Below are positions 30,852 through 42,085 of a stretch of DNA of 53,438 bases, piece by piece. The stretch lies in the NCBI RefSeq assembly GCF_007049795.1, contig NZ_SCFY01000029.1, positions 1 through 53,438 of the forward strand. Reading direction: 5' to 3'. The notes beneath the pieces were generated by a model, which saw only the letters and a program-made list of their open reading frames with translations, was not told the DNA's origin and ran no database searches. The position numbers and the translations under genes were made by a program. The DNA is from Ectopseudomonas mendocina. GTDB taxonomy: Bacteria > Pseudomonadota > Gammaproteobacteria > Pseudomonadales > Pseudomonadaceae. Positions within the stretch are counted from its first letter, which is position 1, and every line of letters starts with the position of its first letter.

Positions 30852-30878
30852 AAAAAGGGCGGGATCAACCCGCCCTTT
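30852..30878 (-). terminator. ppsA terminator
   Basis: AAAGGGCGGG-ATCAA-CCCGCCCTTT is a perfect 10-bp stem, followed on the minus strand by TTTTTGG, just after the ppsA stop. Confidence 0.88.
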
Positions 30879-30896
30879 CTGGATCGTTCACAGGCC

Positions 30897-33269
<2,373 letters not shown>

Positions 33270-33449
33270 GGTGATCTCTCCACTAACTGTATTGGAAAAG
33301 CTCATTGGGCTGCGCAATGTCGAACGACCGAAGTCGCGCGATTGTGGCCTTGCCCTTGTATAAGTAACAATGCCGAACCCGGTGGGCCCGGCGTAAAATG
33401 CGGCCTATCATAGCCAAGAATCGAACTCAGCTTAAGGCCTTTGGCGCAA

Positions 33450-34268
33450 ATGAAACGTACCGCTTTCTTCATCTCCGACGGCACCGGCATCACCGCCGAA
33501 ACCTTGGGCCAGAGCCTGCTCGCGCAGTTCGAGAACATTCAGTTCACCAAACTGACCCGCCCCTACATCGACAGCGTCGATAAAGCGCGCGCCATGGTAC
33601 AACAAATCGATGCCGCCGCCGAAAGGGACGGCGCCCGCCCGATCATCTTCGACACCATCGTCAACCGCGATATTCGTGCGATTCTCGATACCGCCAATGG
33701 TTTCATGATCGACATTTTCTCGACCTTCCTCTCACCACTGGAGCAGGAGCTGAGCTCGCACTCCTCCTACTCCGTCGGCAAGTCGCACTCCATCGGCCAG
33801 CACTCCAACTACATGGAGCGCATCGAGGCGGTCAACTTCGCCCTCGACAACGACGATGGTGCGCGCACCCACTACTACGACAAGGCCGATCTGATCCTGG
33901 TCGGCGTGTCGCGCTGCGGCAAGACGCCAACCTGCCTGTACATGGCCATGCAATACGGTATCCGCGCCGCCAACTACCCGCTGACCGAGGACGACATGGA
34001 GCGCCTGCAGCTCCCAGAGTCGTTGAAGAAGTACCGCGACAAGCTATTCGGCCTGACCATCGACCCGGATCGTCTCACCGCCATCCGCCACGAGCGCAAG
34101 CCCAACAGCCGTTACGCCAGCTTCGCCCAGTGCGAGTTCGAAGTGCGCGAGGTGGAGGGGCTGTTCCGCCGCGAAAACATCGCATTCATCAACTCCACGC
34201 ATTTCTCGGTCGAGGAGATTTCGGCCAAGATCCTGGTGGAAAAAGGTGTTGAAAGACGCCTTAAATAA
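33450..34268 (+). CDS. ppsR: PEP synthase regulatory kinase/pyrophosphorylase
   Basis: A 272-residue DUF299-type protein that both phosphorylates (ADP-dependent) and dephosphorylates the catalytic Thr/His region of PpsA. N-terminus RTAFFISDGTGITAETLGQS; P-loop GVSRCGKTPT (about 152-161). Start at ATG 33450, the first Met before the conserved block; an upstream TTG at 33441 is an alternative. It is divergent from ppsA with a 180-bp shared promoter region. Confidence 0.93.
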   Translation: MKRTAFFISDGTGITAETLGQSLLAQFENIQFTKLTRPYIDSVDKARAMVQQIDAAAERDGARPIIFDTIVNRDIRAILDTANGFMIDIFSTFLSPLEQELSSHSSYSVGKSHSIGQHSNYMERIEAVNFALDNDDGARTHYYDKADLILVGVSRCGKTPTCLYMAMQYGIRAANYPLTEDDMERLQLPESLKKYRDKLFGLTIDPDRLTAIRHERKPNSRYASFAQCEFEVREVEGLFRRENIAFINSTHFSVEEISAKILVEKGVERRLK

Positions 34269-34295
34269 CCAACATAAGCTCATGTTTCAAAAGAG

Positions 34296-34321
34296 AAAAG
34301 GCTCGATACTTCGAGCCTTTT
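34296..34321 (+). terminator. Terminator between ppsR and prpF
   Basis: AAAAGGCTCGA-TACT-TCGAGCCTTTT is a perfect 11-bp stem with T-runs in both directions between convergent genes. Confidence 0.88.
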
Positions 34322-34334
34322 CTAGTTTAAGCCG

Positions 34335-35522
34335 TTAGAAGCTGCCACCCGGCACCCGCACCCAGCCTTCCATCAGGATGCGCGCGCTGCGACTCATCAC
34401 CGCTTTGGTCACTGTCCACTGGCCGTCGACCAGGCTGGCCTTTGCACCAACCCGCAAGGTGCCGGACGGATGACCAAAACGCACCGCCTCACGCTCGCCT
34501 CCCCCCGCAGCCAGGTTGACCAGCGTCCCCGGTATGGCCGCCGCCGTGCCGATGGCCACCGCGCAGGTGCCCATCATCGCGTGGTGCAGCTTGCCCATGG
34601 ACAGCGCGCGCACCAGCAGGTCGACCTCGCCGGCCCTGATATCCTTGCCGCTGGACGTGCGGTAATCCTTGGGCGGACTGACGAAGGCGATCTTCGGGGT
34701 GTGCTGACGTGTCGCAGCCTCCTCGGCCGTTTTGATCAGGCCCATGCGCAACGCGCCGGCAATGCGGATCTGCTCGAAACGCGCCAGTTGCGCCGGGTCG
34801 CCATTGATGGCCTCGCGCAGCTCGGTGCCCTGGTAGCCGATATCCTCGGCATTGACGAAGATGGTCGGGATACCGGCGGTGATCATGGTCGCCTTGAAAG
34901 TACCGATGCCCGGCACGTCGAGTTCATCGACCAGGTTGCCGGTGGGGAACATCGAACCGCCCTCCTCGCCGTCGTCGGATGGATCGAGGAATTCCAGCAC
35001 GACCTCCGCTGCCGGGAAGGTCACCCCGTCCAGCTCGAAATCGCCGGTTTCCTGCACCTGGCCATTGCTGACCGGCACATGGGCGATGATGGTTTTGTGG
35101 ATATTGGCCTGCCAGATACGCACCACGCAGGTGCCGTTGTCGGGAATCCGCGCGGGATCGACCAGGCCGGCATGGATGGCGAAGGCGCCCGCCGCGGTCG
35201 AGAGGTTACCGCAGTTACCACTCCAGTCGACAAAGGCCTTGTCGATGGACACCTGGCCATAGAGGTAGTCGACATCGTGATCGGGCTGGCCGCTTTTCGA
35301 CAGAATCACGCACTTGGAGGTACTCGAGGTAGCACCGCCCATGCCGTCGATCTGCGCCGCATACGGATCCGGGCTGCCGATCACGCGCATGAACAGCTTG
35401 TCGCGCGCCTCGCCAGGCACCTGGCAACGCTCGGGCAGATCCTGCAGGCGGAAGAACACGCCCTTGCTTGTGCCACCACGCATGTAGGTGGCGGGGATTT
35501 TCACTTGCGGTAAATGGGACAT
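34335..35522 (-). CDS. prpF: 2-methylaconitate cis-trans isomerase PrpF
   Basis: A 395-residue PrpF-family protein from ATG 35522 (MSHLPQVKIPATYMRGGTSK). Family signs include MRGGTSKGVFF, SGNCGNLSTAAGAFAIHAGL with the catalytic-region Cys, and MSRSARILMEGWVRVPG at the end. It converts the AcnD product into 2-methyl-cis-aconitate so that propionate carbon can proceed through the methylcitrate cycle. AcnD and PrpF together replace PrpD, which fits the absence of prpD here. Last gene of the operon, separated from acnD by a repeat-rich gap. Confidence 0.93.
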   Translation of the reverse strand: MSHLPQVKIPATYMRGGTSKGVFFRLQDLPERCQVPGEARDKLFMRVIGSPDPYAAQIDGMGGATSSTSKCVILSKSGQPDHDVDYLYGQVSIDKAFVDWSGNCGNLSTAAGAFAIHAGLVDPARIPDNGTCVVRIWQANIHKTIIAHVPVSNGQVQETGDFELDGVTFPAAEVVLEFLDPSDDGEEGGSMFPTGNLVDELDVPGIGTFKATMITAGIPTIFVNAEDIGYQGTELREAINGDPAQLARFEQIRIAGALRMGLIKTAEEAATRQHTPKIAFVSPPKDYRTSSGKDIRAGEVDLLVRALSMGKLHHAMMGTCAVAIGTAAAIPGTLVNLAAGGGEREAVRFGHPSGTLRVGAKASLVDGQWTVTKAVMSRSARILMEGWVRVPGGSF

Positions 35523-35540
35523 ACACGCAGTCCTGAAAAA

Positions 35541-35604
35541 GTAGCCCGGATGCAATCCGGGAATAATAACGGCGCTGATTTTTCCCGGATTGCATCCGGG
35601 CTAC
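35541..35604. repeat. REP-like inverted repeat, perfect 21-bp arms
   Basis: GTAGCCCGGATGCAATCCGG (plus G) at 35541-35561 is exactly reverse-complemented at 35584-35604, around a 22-base spacer. Such paired palindromes are typical of REP/BIME elements. A related single copy is at 15895-15919. It lies between acnD and prpF and could stabilise upstream mRNA or reduce read-through. Confidence 0.8.
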
Positions 35605-35612
35605 GCGCTTGT

Positions 35613-35721
35613 CTCCCCTCTCTCGCTTGCGGGAGAGGGGCCGGGGGAGAGGGTCTATCAGACAACACCGAGCCGCCTGCACCACCCTCTCCCCAGCCCT
35701 CTCCCATAAATGGGAGAGGGA
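35613..35721. repeat. GGGAGAGGG-type palindromic intergenic repeat
   Basis: CCCCTCTC … GAGAGGGG (35615-35640) and CCCTCTCCCA-TAAA-TGGGAGAGGG (35697-35720) form two hairpins with purine/pyrimidine-rich stems. This type is scattered in intergenic regions of many high-GC gammaproteobacteria. Confidence 0.65.
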
Positions 35722-35734
35722 GCAGACCGCGTCA

Positions 35735-38356
35735 TCACGCCACCGCGCCTTCGAGGAAGTCCTTGGCGAAGCGCTGCAGCACGCCGCCGGCCTTGTACAC
35801 GCTTACATCCGCCGCGGTATCCAGTCGGCAGGTCACCGGCACCCGAACCACCTCGCCGTTGCGGCGATTGACCACCAGGGTCAGGTCGCAGCGCGGCGAG
35901 ATATCGCCCTCGATGTCATAGGTTTCGGTGCCGTCCAGCCCCAGGGTCAGGCGCGTGGTGCCCGCTTTGAACTCTACCGGCAGCACACCCATGCCCACCA
36001 AGTTGGTGCGGTGAATGCGCTCGAAGCCTTCGGCGACGATCACCTCGACACCCGCCAGACGCACGCCCTTGGCCGCCCAGTCGCGGGACGAACCCTGGCC
36101 GTAGTCGGCACCGGCGACGATGATCAGGTTCTGCTTGCGGTTCATGTAGGTCTCGATGGCCTCCCACATGCGCATCACCTGGCCTTCTGGCTCGACGCGG
36201 GCCAGCGAGCCCTTCTTCACCTGCCCGTCGACCACGGCCATCTCGTTGATCAGTTGCGGGTTGGCGAAGGTGGCGCGCTGCGCAGTCAGGTGATCACCAC
36301 GGTGGGTGGCGTAGGAGTTGAAGTCCTCTTCCGGCAGGCCCATTTTCGCCAGGTACTCACCAGCGGCCGAGTCCGCCAGGATGGAGTTGGACGGAGACAG
36401 GTGGTCGGTGGTGATGTTGTCCGGCAGGATCGCCAGCGGCCGCATGCCCTTGAGCGTGCGCTCGCCGGCCAGCGCGCCTTCCCAATACGGCGGACGGCGA
36501 ATATAGGTGGACATCGGGCGCCAGTCGTACAGAGGGCTTTCCGCCTCCTGCACGCTGCCCAGGTCGAACATCGGGATATAGATCTGCTTGAACTGCTCTG
36601 GCTTCACCGAAGCGGCAACGATGGCGTCGATCTCTTCGTCGCTCGGCCACAAATCCTTCAGCGTGATCGGATTACCCTGAGCATCGGTACCCAGCGCATC
36701 CTGCTCGATATCGAAGCGCACGGTGCCGGCGATGGCATAGGCCACCACCAGCGGCGGCGAGGCTAGGAAGGCCTGCTTGGCATAAGGATGGATGCGCCCG
36801 TCAAAGTTGCGGTTGCCACTAAGCACTGCGGTGGCATACAGGTCGCGGTCAATGATTTCTTTCTGGATCACCGGATCGAGCGCGCCGGACATGCCATTGC
36901 AGGTGGTGCAGGCGTAGGCAACGATGCCGAAGCCAAGCTTTTCCAGCTCCGGCAGCAGACCGGCTTCTTCCAGGTACAGCTTGGCAACCTTGGACCCCGG
37001 CGCGAACGAGGTTTTCACCCAGGGTTTGCGCACCAGACCCAGCGCGTTGGCCTTCTTCGCCACCAGACCGGCAGCGATGACGTTGCGCGGGTTGGAGGTG
37101 TTGGTGCAACTGGTGATGGCGGCGATGATCACTGCACCATCCGGCATCAGACCTTCGGCCTCTTCGACCTTGCCGCTCTGCAGCTTGGCTTCGTCGGCGA
37201 TGCCACGCTCGGCCAGCGCCGAGGTCGGCAGGCGGCGATGCGGGTTGCTCGGGCCAGCCATGTTGCGCACCACGCTGCCCAGATCGAAGCGCAGCACGCG
37301 CTCGTACTCGGCGGTTTTCAGCGCATCGCTCCACAGCCCAAGGGTCTTGGCGTAGGTTTCCACCAGCGCCACCTGCTCCGGCTCACGCCCGGTGAGCTTG
37401 AGGTAGTCGATGGTCTGGTCGTCGATATAGAACATCGAGGCCGTCGCACCATACTCGGGGCACATATTGGAGATGGTCGCACGGTCGCCGATGGACAGGC
37501 TGTCCGCCCCCTCGCCGAAGAACTCGACCCAGGCACCGACCACTCGTTCCTTGCGCAGAAACTCGGTGATCGCCAGAACGATATCGGTGGCGGTGATGCC
37601 AGGTTGACGCTTGCCGGTGAGCTCGACGCCGACGATATCCGGCAGGCGCATCATCGAGGGATGACCAAGCATCACCGTCTCCGCTTCCAGGCCGCCGACG
37701 CCAATGGCGATTACACCCAGGGCATCGACGTGCGGGGTGTGCGAGTCGGTACCGACGCAGGTGTCGGGGAAGGCAATGCCACCACGCGCCTGGATCACCG
37801 GGCTCATTTTCTCCAGGTTGATCTGGTGCATGATGCCGTTGCCCGCAGGGATCACGTCGACGTTCTTGAACGCGGTTTTCGTCCAGTCGATGAAGTGGAA
37901 GCGATCCTCGTTGCGGCGGTCCTCGATGGCGCGGTTCTTCTCGAAGGCGTCCGGATCAAAACCCGGCGCTTCCACGGCCAGCGAGTGGTCGACGATCAGC
38001 TGGGTCGGTACTACCGGGTTGACCTTGGACGGATCACCACCCTGCTCGGCGATGGCGTCGCGCAGACCGGCCAGGTCGACCAAAGCGGTCTGGCCGAGGA
38101 TGTCGTGGCAGACCACCCGTGCCGGGTACCAGGGGAAGTCGAGGTCGCGCTTGCGGTAGACCAACTGCTCCAGCGCGGCGCTCAGGTCCTGCGGTTCGCA
38201 GCGGCGTACCAGTTGCTCGGCGAGCACGCGCGAGGTGTAGGGCAGCTTGTCCCAGGCACCGGCCTGGATCGCCTCGACCGCCTCACGTGCGTCGAAGTAA
38301 TCCAGTGCAGTGCCGGGCAGGCGCTTGCGGTATTGGCTATTCACGGTGTCGTTCAT
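35735..38356 (-). CDS. acnD: 2-methylcitrate dehydratase, Fe/S-dependent (AcnD)
   Basis: An 873-residue aconitase-family enzyme. [4Fe-4S] ligands lie in SCTNTSNP (about 425) and ACTTCNGMSG (about 493). Active-site stretches such as DSHTPHVDALG and a swivel domain with RGSSRDWAAKG-type loop (here QGSSRDWAAKGVRLAG) are present. It dehydrates 2-methylcitrate in propionate breakdown and needs PrpF. Starts at ATG 38356, two bases after prpC. Confidence 0.92.
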   Translation of the reverse strand: MNDTVNSQYRKRLPGTALDYFDAREAVEAIQAGAWDKLPYTSRVLAEQLVRRCEPQDLSAALEQLVYRKRDLDFPWYPARVVCHDILGQTALVDLAGLRDAIAEQGGDPSKVNPVVPTQLIVDHSLAVEAPGFDPDAFEKNRAIEDRRNEDRFHFIDWTKTAFKNVDVIPAGNGIMHQINLEKMSPVIQARGGIAFPDTCVGTDSHTPHVDALGVIAIGVGGLEAETVMLGHPSMMRLPDIVGVELTGKRQPGITATDIVLAITEFLRKERVVGAWVEFFGEGADSLSIGDRATISNMCPEYGATASMFYIDDQTIDYLKLTGREPEQVALVETYAKTLGLWSDALKTAEYERVLRFDLGSVVRNMAGPSNPHRRLPTSALAERGIADEAKLQSGKVEEAEGLMPDGAVIIAAITSCTNTSNPRNVIAAGLVAKKANALGLVRKPWVKTSFAPGSKVAKLYLEEAGLLPELEKLGFGIVAYACTTCNGMSGALDPVIQKEIIDRDLYATAVLSGNRNFDGRIHPYAKQAFLASPPLVVAYAIAGTVRFDIEQDALGTDAQGNPITLKDLWPSDEEIDAIVAASVKPEQFKQIYIPMFDLGSVQEAESPLYDWRPMSTYIRRPPYWEGALAGERTLKGMRPLAILPDNITTDHLSPSNSILADSAAGEYLAKMGLPEEDFNSYATHRGDHLTAQRATFANPQLINEMAVVDGQVKKGSLARVEPEGQVMRMWEAIETYMNRKQNLIIVAGADYGQGSSRDWAAKGVRLAGVEVIVAEGFERIHRTNLVGMGVLPVEFKAGTTRLTLGLDGTETYDIEGDISPRCDLTLVVNRRNGEVVRVPVTCRLDTAADVSVYKAGGVLQRFAKDFLEGAVA

Positions 38357-38358
38357 GG

Positions 38359-39516
38359 TTATTTACGATCCTTGAGCGGTACGAACTGCAGGTCTTCTGG
38401 GCCTGTGTAGTTGGCGCTCGGGCGGATGATCTTGCCGTCGATACGCTGTTCGATGACGTGCGCCGACCAGCCGGCAGTGCGGGCGATGACGAACAGCGGG
38501 GTGAACATGGCGGTGGGCACGCCCATCATGTGGTAGCTCACGGCGCTGAACCAGTCGAGATTGGGGAACATCTTCTTGATGTCCCACATGATGGTTTCCA
38601 GGCGCTCGGCGATGTCATACATCTTGGTATTGCCCTGCTCCACGGACAGCTCGCGGGCCACTTCCTTGATCACCTTGTTGCGCGGGTCGCTCACGGTGTA
38701 GACCGGATGACCGAAGCCGATCACCACTTCCTTGCGCCCTACTCGTTCGCGGATATCGGCCTCGGCTTCGTCCGGGCTGTCGTAGCGTTTCTGCACCTCG
38801 AAGGCCACTTCGTTGGCGCCGCCGTGTTTCGGCCCGCGCAGCGCGCCGATAGCGCCGGCGATGCAGGAGAACAGGTCGGAGCCGGTGCCGGCGATCACCC
38901 GCGAGGTAAAGGTCGAGGCATTAAATTCATGCTCGGCATACAGATTGAGCGAGGTGTGCATGGCGCGCACCCAGGACTCGCGCGGTTTCTCGCCATGCAG
39001 CAGGTGTAGGAAGTGGCCACCGATGGAATCGTCGTCGGTTTCCACATCGATGCGCTTGCCGTTGTGGCTGTAGTGGTACCAGTACAGCAATGCCGAACCC
39101 AGGCTGGCCATCAGCTTGTCGGCGATATCGCGGGCACCCGGGTGGTTGTGGTCGTCCTTCTCCGGCGCCAGGCAGCCGAGTACGGAGACGGCGGTGCGCA
39201 TCACGTCCATCGGATGAGCCGAAGGCGGCAGTTGTTCGAGCGCCGCCTTCACCCCGGCCGGCAGGCCGCGCAGGGCCTTGAGCTTGGCCTTGTAGCCAGC
39301 CAGTTCGGCGATGTTGGGCAGCTTGCCGTGCACCAGCAGGTGGGCAATTTCCTCGAATTCGCAGCGGTTGGCGAAATCCAGCACGTCGTAACCGCGGTAG
39401 TGCAGGTCGTTGCCGGTACGACCGACAGTACACAGCGCGGTATTGCCGGCGGCGGTGCCACTAAGGGCGACGGATTTCTTCGGCTTGAAGCCTGGCGTGG
39501 TTTCGGTGGCGCTCAT
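38359..39516 (-). CDS. prpC: 2-methylcitrate synthase PrpC
   Basis: A 385-residue citrate-synthase family enzyme that joins propionyl-CoA and oxaloacetate. Catalytic His and Asp regions: HGGANEVAFEVQKRYDSPDE, GFGHPVYTVSDPRNKVIKEV and DWFSAVSYHMMGVPTAMFTP. The start at ATG 39516 lies eight bases after GAGGAG; ATG 39522 is the nearby alternative. Separated from prpB by a 119-bp gap containing a REP element. Confidence 0.93.
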   Translation of the reverse strand: MSATETTPGFKPKKSVALSGTAAGNTALCTVGRTGNDLHYRGYDVLDFANRCEFEEIAHLLVHGKLPNIAELAGYKAKLKALRGLPAGVKAALEQLPPSAHPMDVMRTAVSVLGCLAPEKDDHNHPGARDIADKLMASLGSALLYWYHYSHNGKRIDVETDDDSIGGHFLHLLHGEKPRESWVRAMHTSLNLYAEHEFNASTFTSRVIAGTGSDLFSCIAGAIGALRGPKHGGANEVAFEVQKRYDSPDEAEADIRERVGRKEVVIGFGHPVYTVSDPRNKVIKEVARELSVEQGNTKMYDIAERLETIMWDIKKMFPNLDWFSAVSYHMMGVPTAMFTPLFVIARTAGWSAHVIEQRIDGKIIRPSANYTGPEDLQFVPLKDRK

Positions 39517-39567
39517 GGTCATCTCCTCAAATCTTCTTGTTCTGCTTACTGTCAGCGGTAGCGAACC

Positions 39568-39611
39568 GTAAGAGCGGATTCATCCGCGAATCGCGAATAA
39601 ATTCGCTCCTA
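39568..39611. repeat. REP element
   Basis: GTAAGAGCGGATTCATCCGC and GCGAATAAATTCGCTCCTAC form an imperfect inverted repeat around CGCGAATCGCG, the common Pseudomonas REP style. Confidence 0.75.
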
Positions 39612-39635
39612 CACAAAGCAAATCCGTGCGCCGCT

Positions 39636-40523
39636 TTACTTCTTACCGGCGGCGAACAGCGCGTCGAGCTTCTGCTCGAAGGCGTGGTAGCCGATGCGGT
39701 CGTAGAGTTCGGCGCGGGTCTGCATCTGCTCGATCACGTCCTTCTGGTGGCCGTTCTGGCGAATCGAGGTGTAGACACTTTCCGCCGCCTTGTTCGCCGC
39801 GCGGAAGGCCGACAACGGGTAAAGCTGGATGGCCACGCCGACCGAGGCCAGTTCGTCGCGGGTGAACAGCGGCGTGGCGCCAAATTCGGTGATATTGGCC
39901 AGCACCGGCACATTCAGCTCTTTGACGAAACGTGCATAGGTCGGCAGGTCGTAGGCCGCCTCGGCAAAGATTGCATCGGCGCCGGCCTCGACATAGCGCA
40001 GGCACCGTTCGATGGCAGCGTCGACACCTTCAGCCTGGATGGCGTCAGTACGGGCGATGAGGAAGAAGTCCGGGTCGGTCTTGGCATCAGCGGCAGCTTT
40101 CACGCGGTCGCACATTTCCTCGCAGGAGACGATCTCCTTGCCCGGACGGTGGCCACAGCGCTTTGCGCCGACCTGATCCTCGATATGCGCGGCTGCGGCA
40201 CCGGCCTTGATCAGGTTCTTGATGGTACGCTCGATATTGAAGGCGCTGGGGCCGAAGCCGGTGTCGATATCCACCAGCAGCGGCAGATCGCAGACGTCGG
40301 TGATGCGGCGTACGTCGGTCAGCACATCGTCCAGGGTGTTGATGCCCAGATCCGGCAGCCCCAGGGAGCCGGCCGCGACACCACCACCAGACAGGTAGAT
40401 GGCACGAAAGCCTGCGCGCTTGGCCAGCAGTGCGTGGTTGGCGTTGATCGCGCCGATCACCTGCAGTGGTTGCTCTTCGGCGAGGGCCTGGCGGAAGCGC
40501 TGGCCGGCAGAAAGCTGGGTCAT
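39636..40523 (-). CDS. prpB: 2-methylisocitrate lyase PrpB
   Basis: A 295-residue member of the isocitrate lyase superfamily that splits 2-methylisocitrate into pyruvate and succinate. The KRCGH catalytic motif (AKRCGHRPG, about 120) and the metal/substrate site DIDTGFG are clear. Its ATG overlaps the prpR stop (ATGA), so it is translated with the regulator. Confidence 0.95.
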   Translation of the reverse strand: MTQLSAGQRFRQALAEEQPLQVIGAINANHALLAKRAGFRAIYLSGGGVAAGSLGLPDLGINTLDDVLTDVRRITDVCDLPLLVDIDTGFGPSAFNIERTIKNLIKAGAAAAHIEDQVGAKRCGHRPGKEIVSCEEMCDRVKAAADAKTDPDFFLIARTDAIQAEGVDAAIERCLRYVEAGADAIFAEAAYDLPTYARFVKELNVPVLANITEFGATPLFTRDELASVGVAIQLYPLSAFRAANKAAESVYTSIRQNGHQKDVIEQMQTRAELYDRIGYHAFEQKLDALFAAGKK

Positions 40524-41242
40524 GAATCACCTCGGGTCTTGGATGAAGTGGCGAGCGTCTCTCTATAGTGACGCTCGATATTGCGTTTGGAGGCGCCGAT
40601 ATGGCGGCGCATCAGCAGCTCGGCCAATTCGCCGTCACGGCCTTCGATGGCATCGAGAATGCGGTGGTGTTCGGCGAAGGCCTGGTGTGGCCGGTTGGGT
40701 GTGGCGGAGAACTGCAGGCGGTACATGCGCACCAGCTGATAGAGCTCGTCGCACAGCAGTTTGGCCAGGGTGCGGTTGCCGCTGCCCTGGATGATCCGGT
40801 AGTGGAAGTCGAAGTCGCCTTCCTGCTGGTAATAACCGACACCGGCCTTGAACGCGGCGTCCTGCTCGTGCAGTTCCAGTACCCGGCGCAGTTCATCGAT
40901 CTCATGCTGGGTCATGCGTTCAGCGGCCAGGCGGCAGGCCATGCCTTCCAAGGACTCGCGAATTTCGTAGAGCTCGACCAGTTCGTCATGACTGAGCGAT
41001 ACCACCCGCGCCCCCACATGCGGGACGCGCACCAGCAGCTTTTGCCCTTCCAGGCGGTGGATGGCCTCGCGTAACGGACCACGACTGATGCCATAGGTGC
41101 GCGCCAGCTCAGGCTCGGAAATCTTGCTACCCGGGGCGATCTCGCCCTTGACGATGGCAGCCTGAATCAAGCGGAAAACATGTTCGGAAAGCGTTTCCGA
41201 ATCCACCAGGGGCGCTGTAGACACTTCGGACTCAAGCAGCAT
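40520..41242 (-). CDS. prpR: GntR-family regulator of the methylcitrate operon
   Basis: A 240-residue FadR/VanR-type regulator. The N-terminal winged HTH is KISEPELARTYGISRGPLRE followed by AIHRLEGQKLLVRVPHVGAR; the C-terminal FCD domain has metal-type His/Asp residues (YEIRESLEG, DFDFHYRII, EHHRILDAI). It probably represses prpB-prpC-acnD-prpF and is released by a cycle intermediate such as methylcitrate. ATG 41242 is preferred; GTG 41254 overlaps its operator. Two TTGTCGACA-type dyads lie at and just upstream of the start. This replaces the Fis-type PrpR of enterics. Confidence 0.9.
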   Translation of the reverse strand: MLLESEVSTAPLVDSETLSEHVFRLIQAAIVKGEIAPGSKISEPELARTYGISRGPLREAIHRLEGQKLLVRVPHVGARVVSLSHDELVELYEIRESLEGMACRLAAERMTQHEIDELRRVLELHEQDAAFKAGVGYYQQEGDFDFHYRIIQGSGNRTLAKLLCDELYQLVRMYRLQFSATPNRPHQAFAEHHRILDAIEGRDGELAELLMRRHIGASKRNIERHYRETLATSSKTRGDS

Positions 41243-41243
41243 T

Positions 41244-41255
41244 ATTGTCGACACC
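41244..41255. promoter_or_regulatory. Candidate GntR operator 1 of prpR
   Basis: ATTGTCGACACC: a 10-base core TTGTCGACA plus a partial second half, directly upstream of the prpR start. It shares 10 of 12 bases with the perfect palindrome at 41318. Confidence 0.6.
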
Positions 41256-41317
41256 TCGGAGATACAATGGCCATGAAGTTACGCCTAAAAGCCATAAAGG
41301 TCAAAGCAGACCAAAGT

Positions 41318-41329
41318 ATTGTCGACAAT
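41318..41329. promoter_or_regulatory. Candidate GntR operator 2 of prpR
   Basis: ATTGTCGACAAT is a perfect 12-base palindrome about 75 bp upstream of the prpR start. Similar TTGTNNACAA dyads are bound by FadR/VanR-type GntR proteins, so autoregulation by PrpR is likely. The surrounding 290-bp gap (41255-41546) also has to contain the start region of the divergent gene at 41547. Confidence 0.65.
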
Positions 41330-41546
41330 GATCCCAGCCAAGCCAGGCAAGCGAGCATCGACCTTACTTGCAGAAAGCTACATAAGCGTCTGTCGGCACG
41401 GAAAATCTCCATGTTAGAATCCGCGCATTCATGCCCGGCTATCGCCTTTTGCCATGGCTGCTAGACTTAACGGCAGGCCGTTGTATGGCAGGATGCCGCC
41501 AGACGCTGCCCTTCACCTGCCCCTGGCAATACCCTCTCAAGGACAC

Positions 41547-42080
41547 ATGAGACTGAAACCCTTCTCTTTACTGATCTGCCTGCTGACCTTGTGCCCGGCT
41601 CTGGCCATGGGCAAGTCAATCTATGGTCTGAACGAATATATCCACGTAGAAGAACTGGACCTGCAGGTAGCCGCCAAACTCGATACCGGCGCAAAAACCG
41701 CGTCCTTGAGTGCCCGTGACATCAAGCGCTTCAAGCGCGACGGAGAAACCTGGGTGCGTTTCGTGCTGGCCATCGATGATGCCCATGAGCGCACCATCGA
41801 GCGTCCGCTATCACGTATCAGCAAGATCAAACGCCGTGCTGGCGACTTCGATCCCGATGAAGGCAAGACCTACACAGCACGCCCGGTAATCGACCTTGAA
41901 TTGTGCATGGGCAAGACCCTGCGCACGATCGAAGTGAACTTGACCGACCGAAGCGCATTCCAATACCCGCTTCTGATCGGCTCCGAAGCGCTCAAGCATT
42001 TCGAAGCCATGGTCGATCCAAGCCTTAAATATGCAGCTGGCAAACCCAACTGCACCGATGACGCAACCCCTGGCGAGTAA
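41547..42080 (+). CDS. Exported retropepsin-like ('ATP-dependent zinc protease') protein
   Basis: A 177-residue protein from ATG 41547 (MRLKPFSLLICLLTLCPALA), giving a signal peptide cleaved near AMGK. The conserved VAAKLDTGAKTASLSARDI holds the DTGA aspartic-protease motif; the family (PF05618) is annotated as zinc protease but has a retropepsin fold. Also conserved are RPVIDLELCMG and FQYPLLIGSEAL. The gene ends five bases before the transglutaminase/7TM gene. A role in periplasmic trimming or recognition of a peptide made by the ATP-grasp partner is inference. Confidence 0.8.
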   Translation: MRLKPFSLLICLLTLCPALAMGKSIYGLNEYIHVEELDLQVAAKLDTGAKTASLSARDIKRFKRDGETWVRFVLAIDDAHERTIERPLSRISKIKRRAGDFDPDEGKTYTARPVIDLELCMGKTLRTIEVNLTDRSAFQYPLLIGSEALKHFEAMVDPSLKYAAGKPNCTDDATPGE

Positions 42081-42085
42081 TTCCC

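Noticed and set aside
35613..35721. Repeated GGGAGAGGG units considered as a CRISPR remnant
   Set aside because: Arms are palindromic and spacers are not uniform in length; it is an intergenic hairpin repeat, not direct repeats with spacers. No CRISPR array was seen anywhere.
36788..38410. A 540-residue plus-strand frame opposite acnD
   Set aside because: Antisense shadow; AcnD is clearly coding in the opposite strand.
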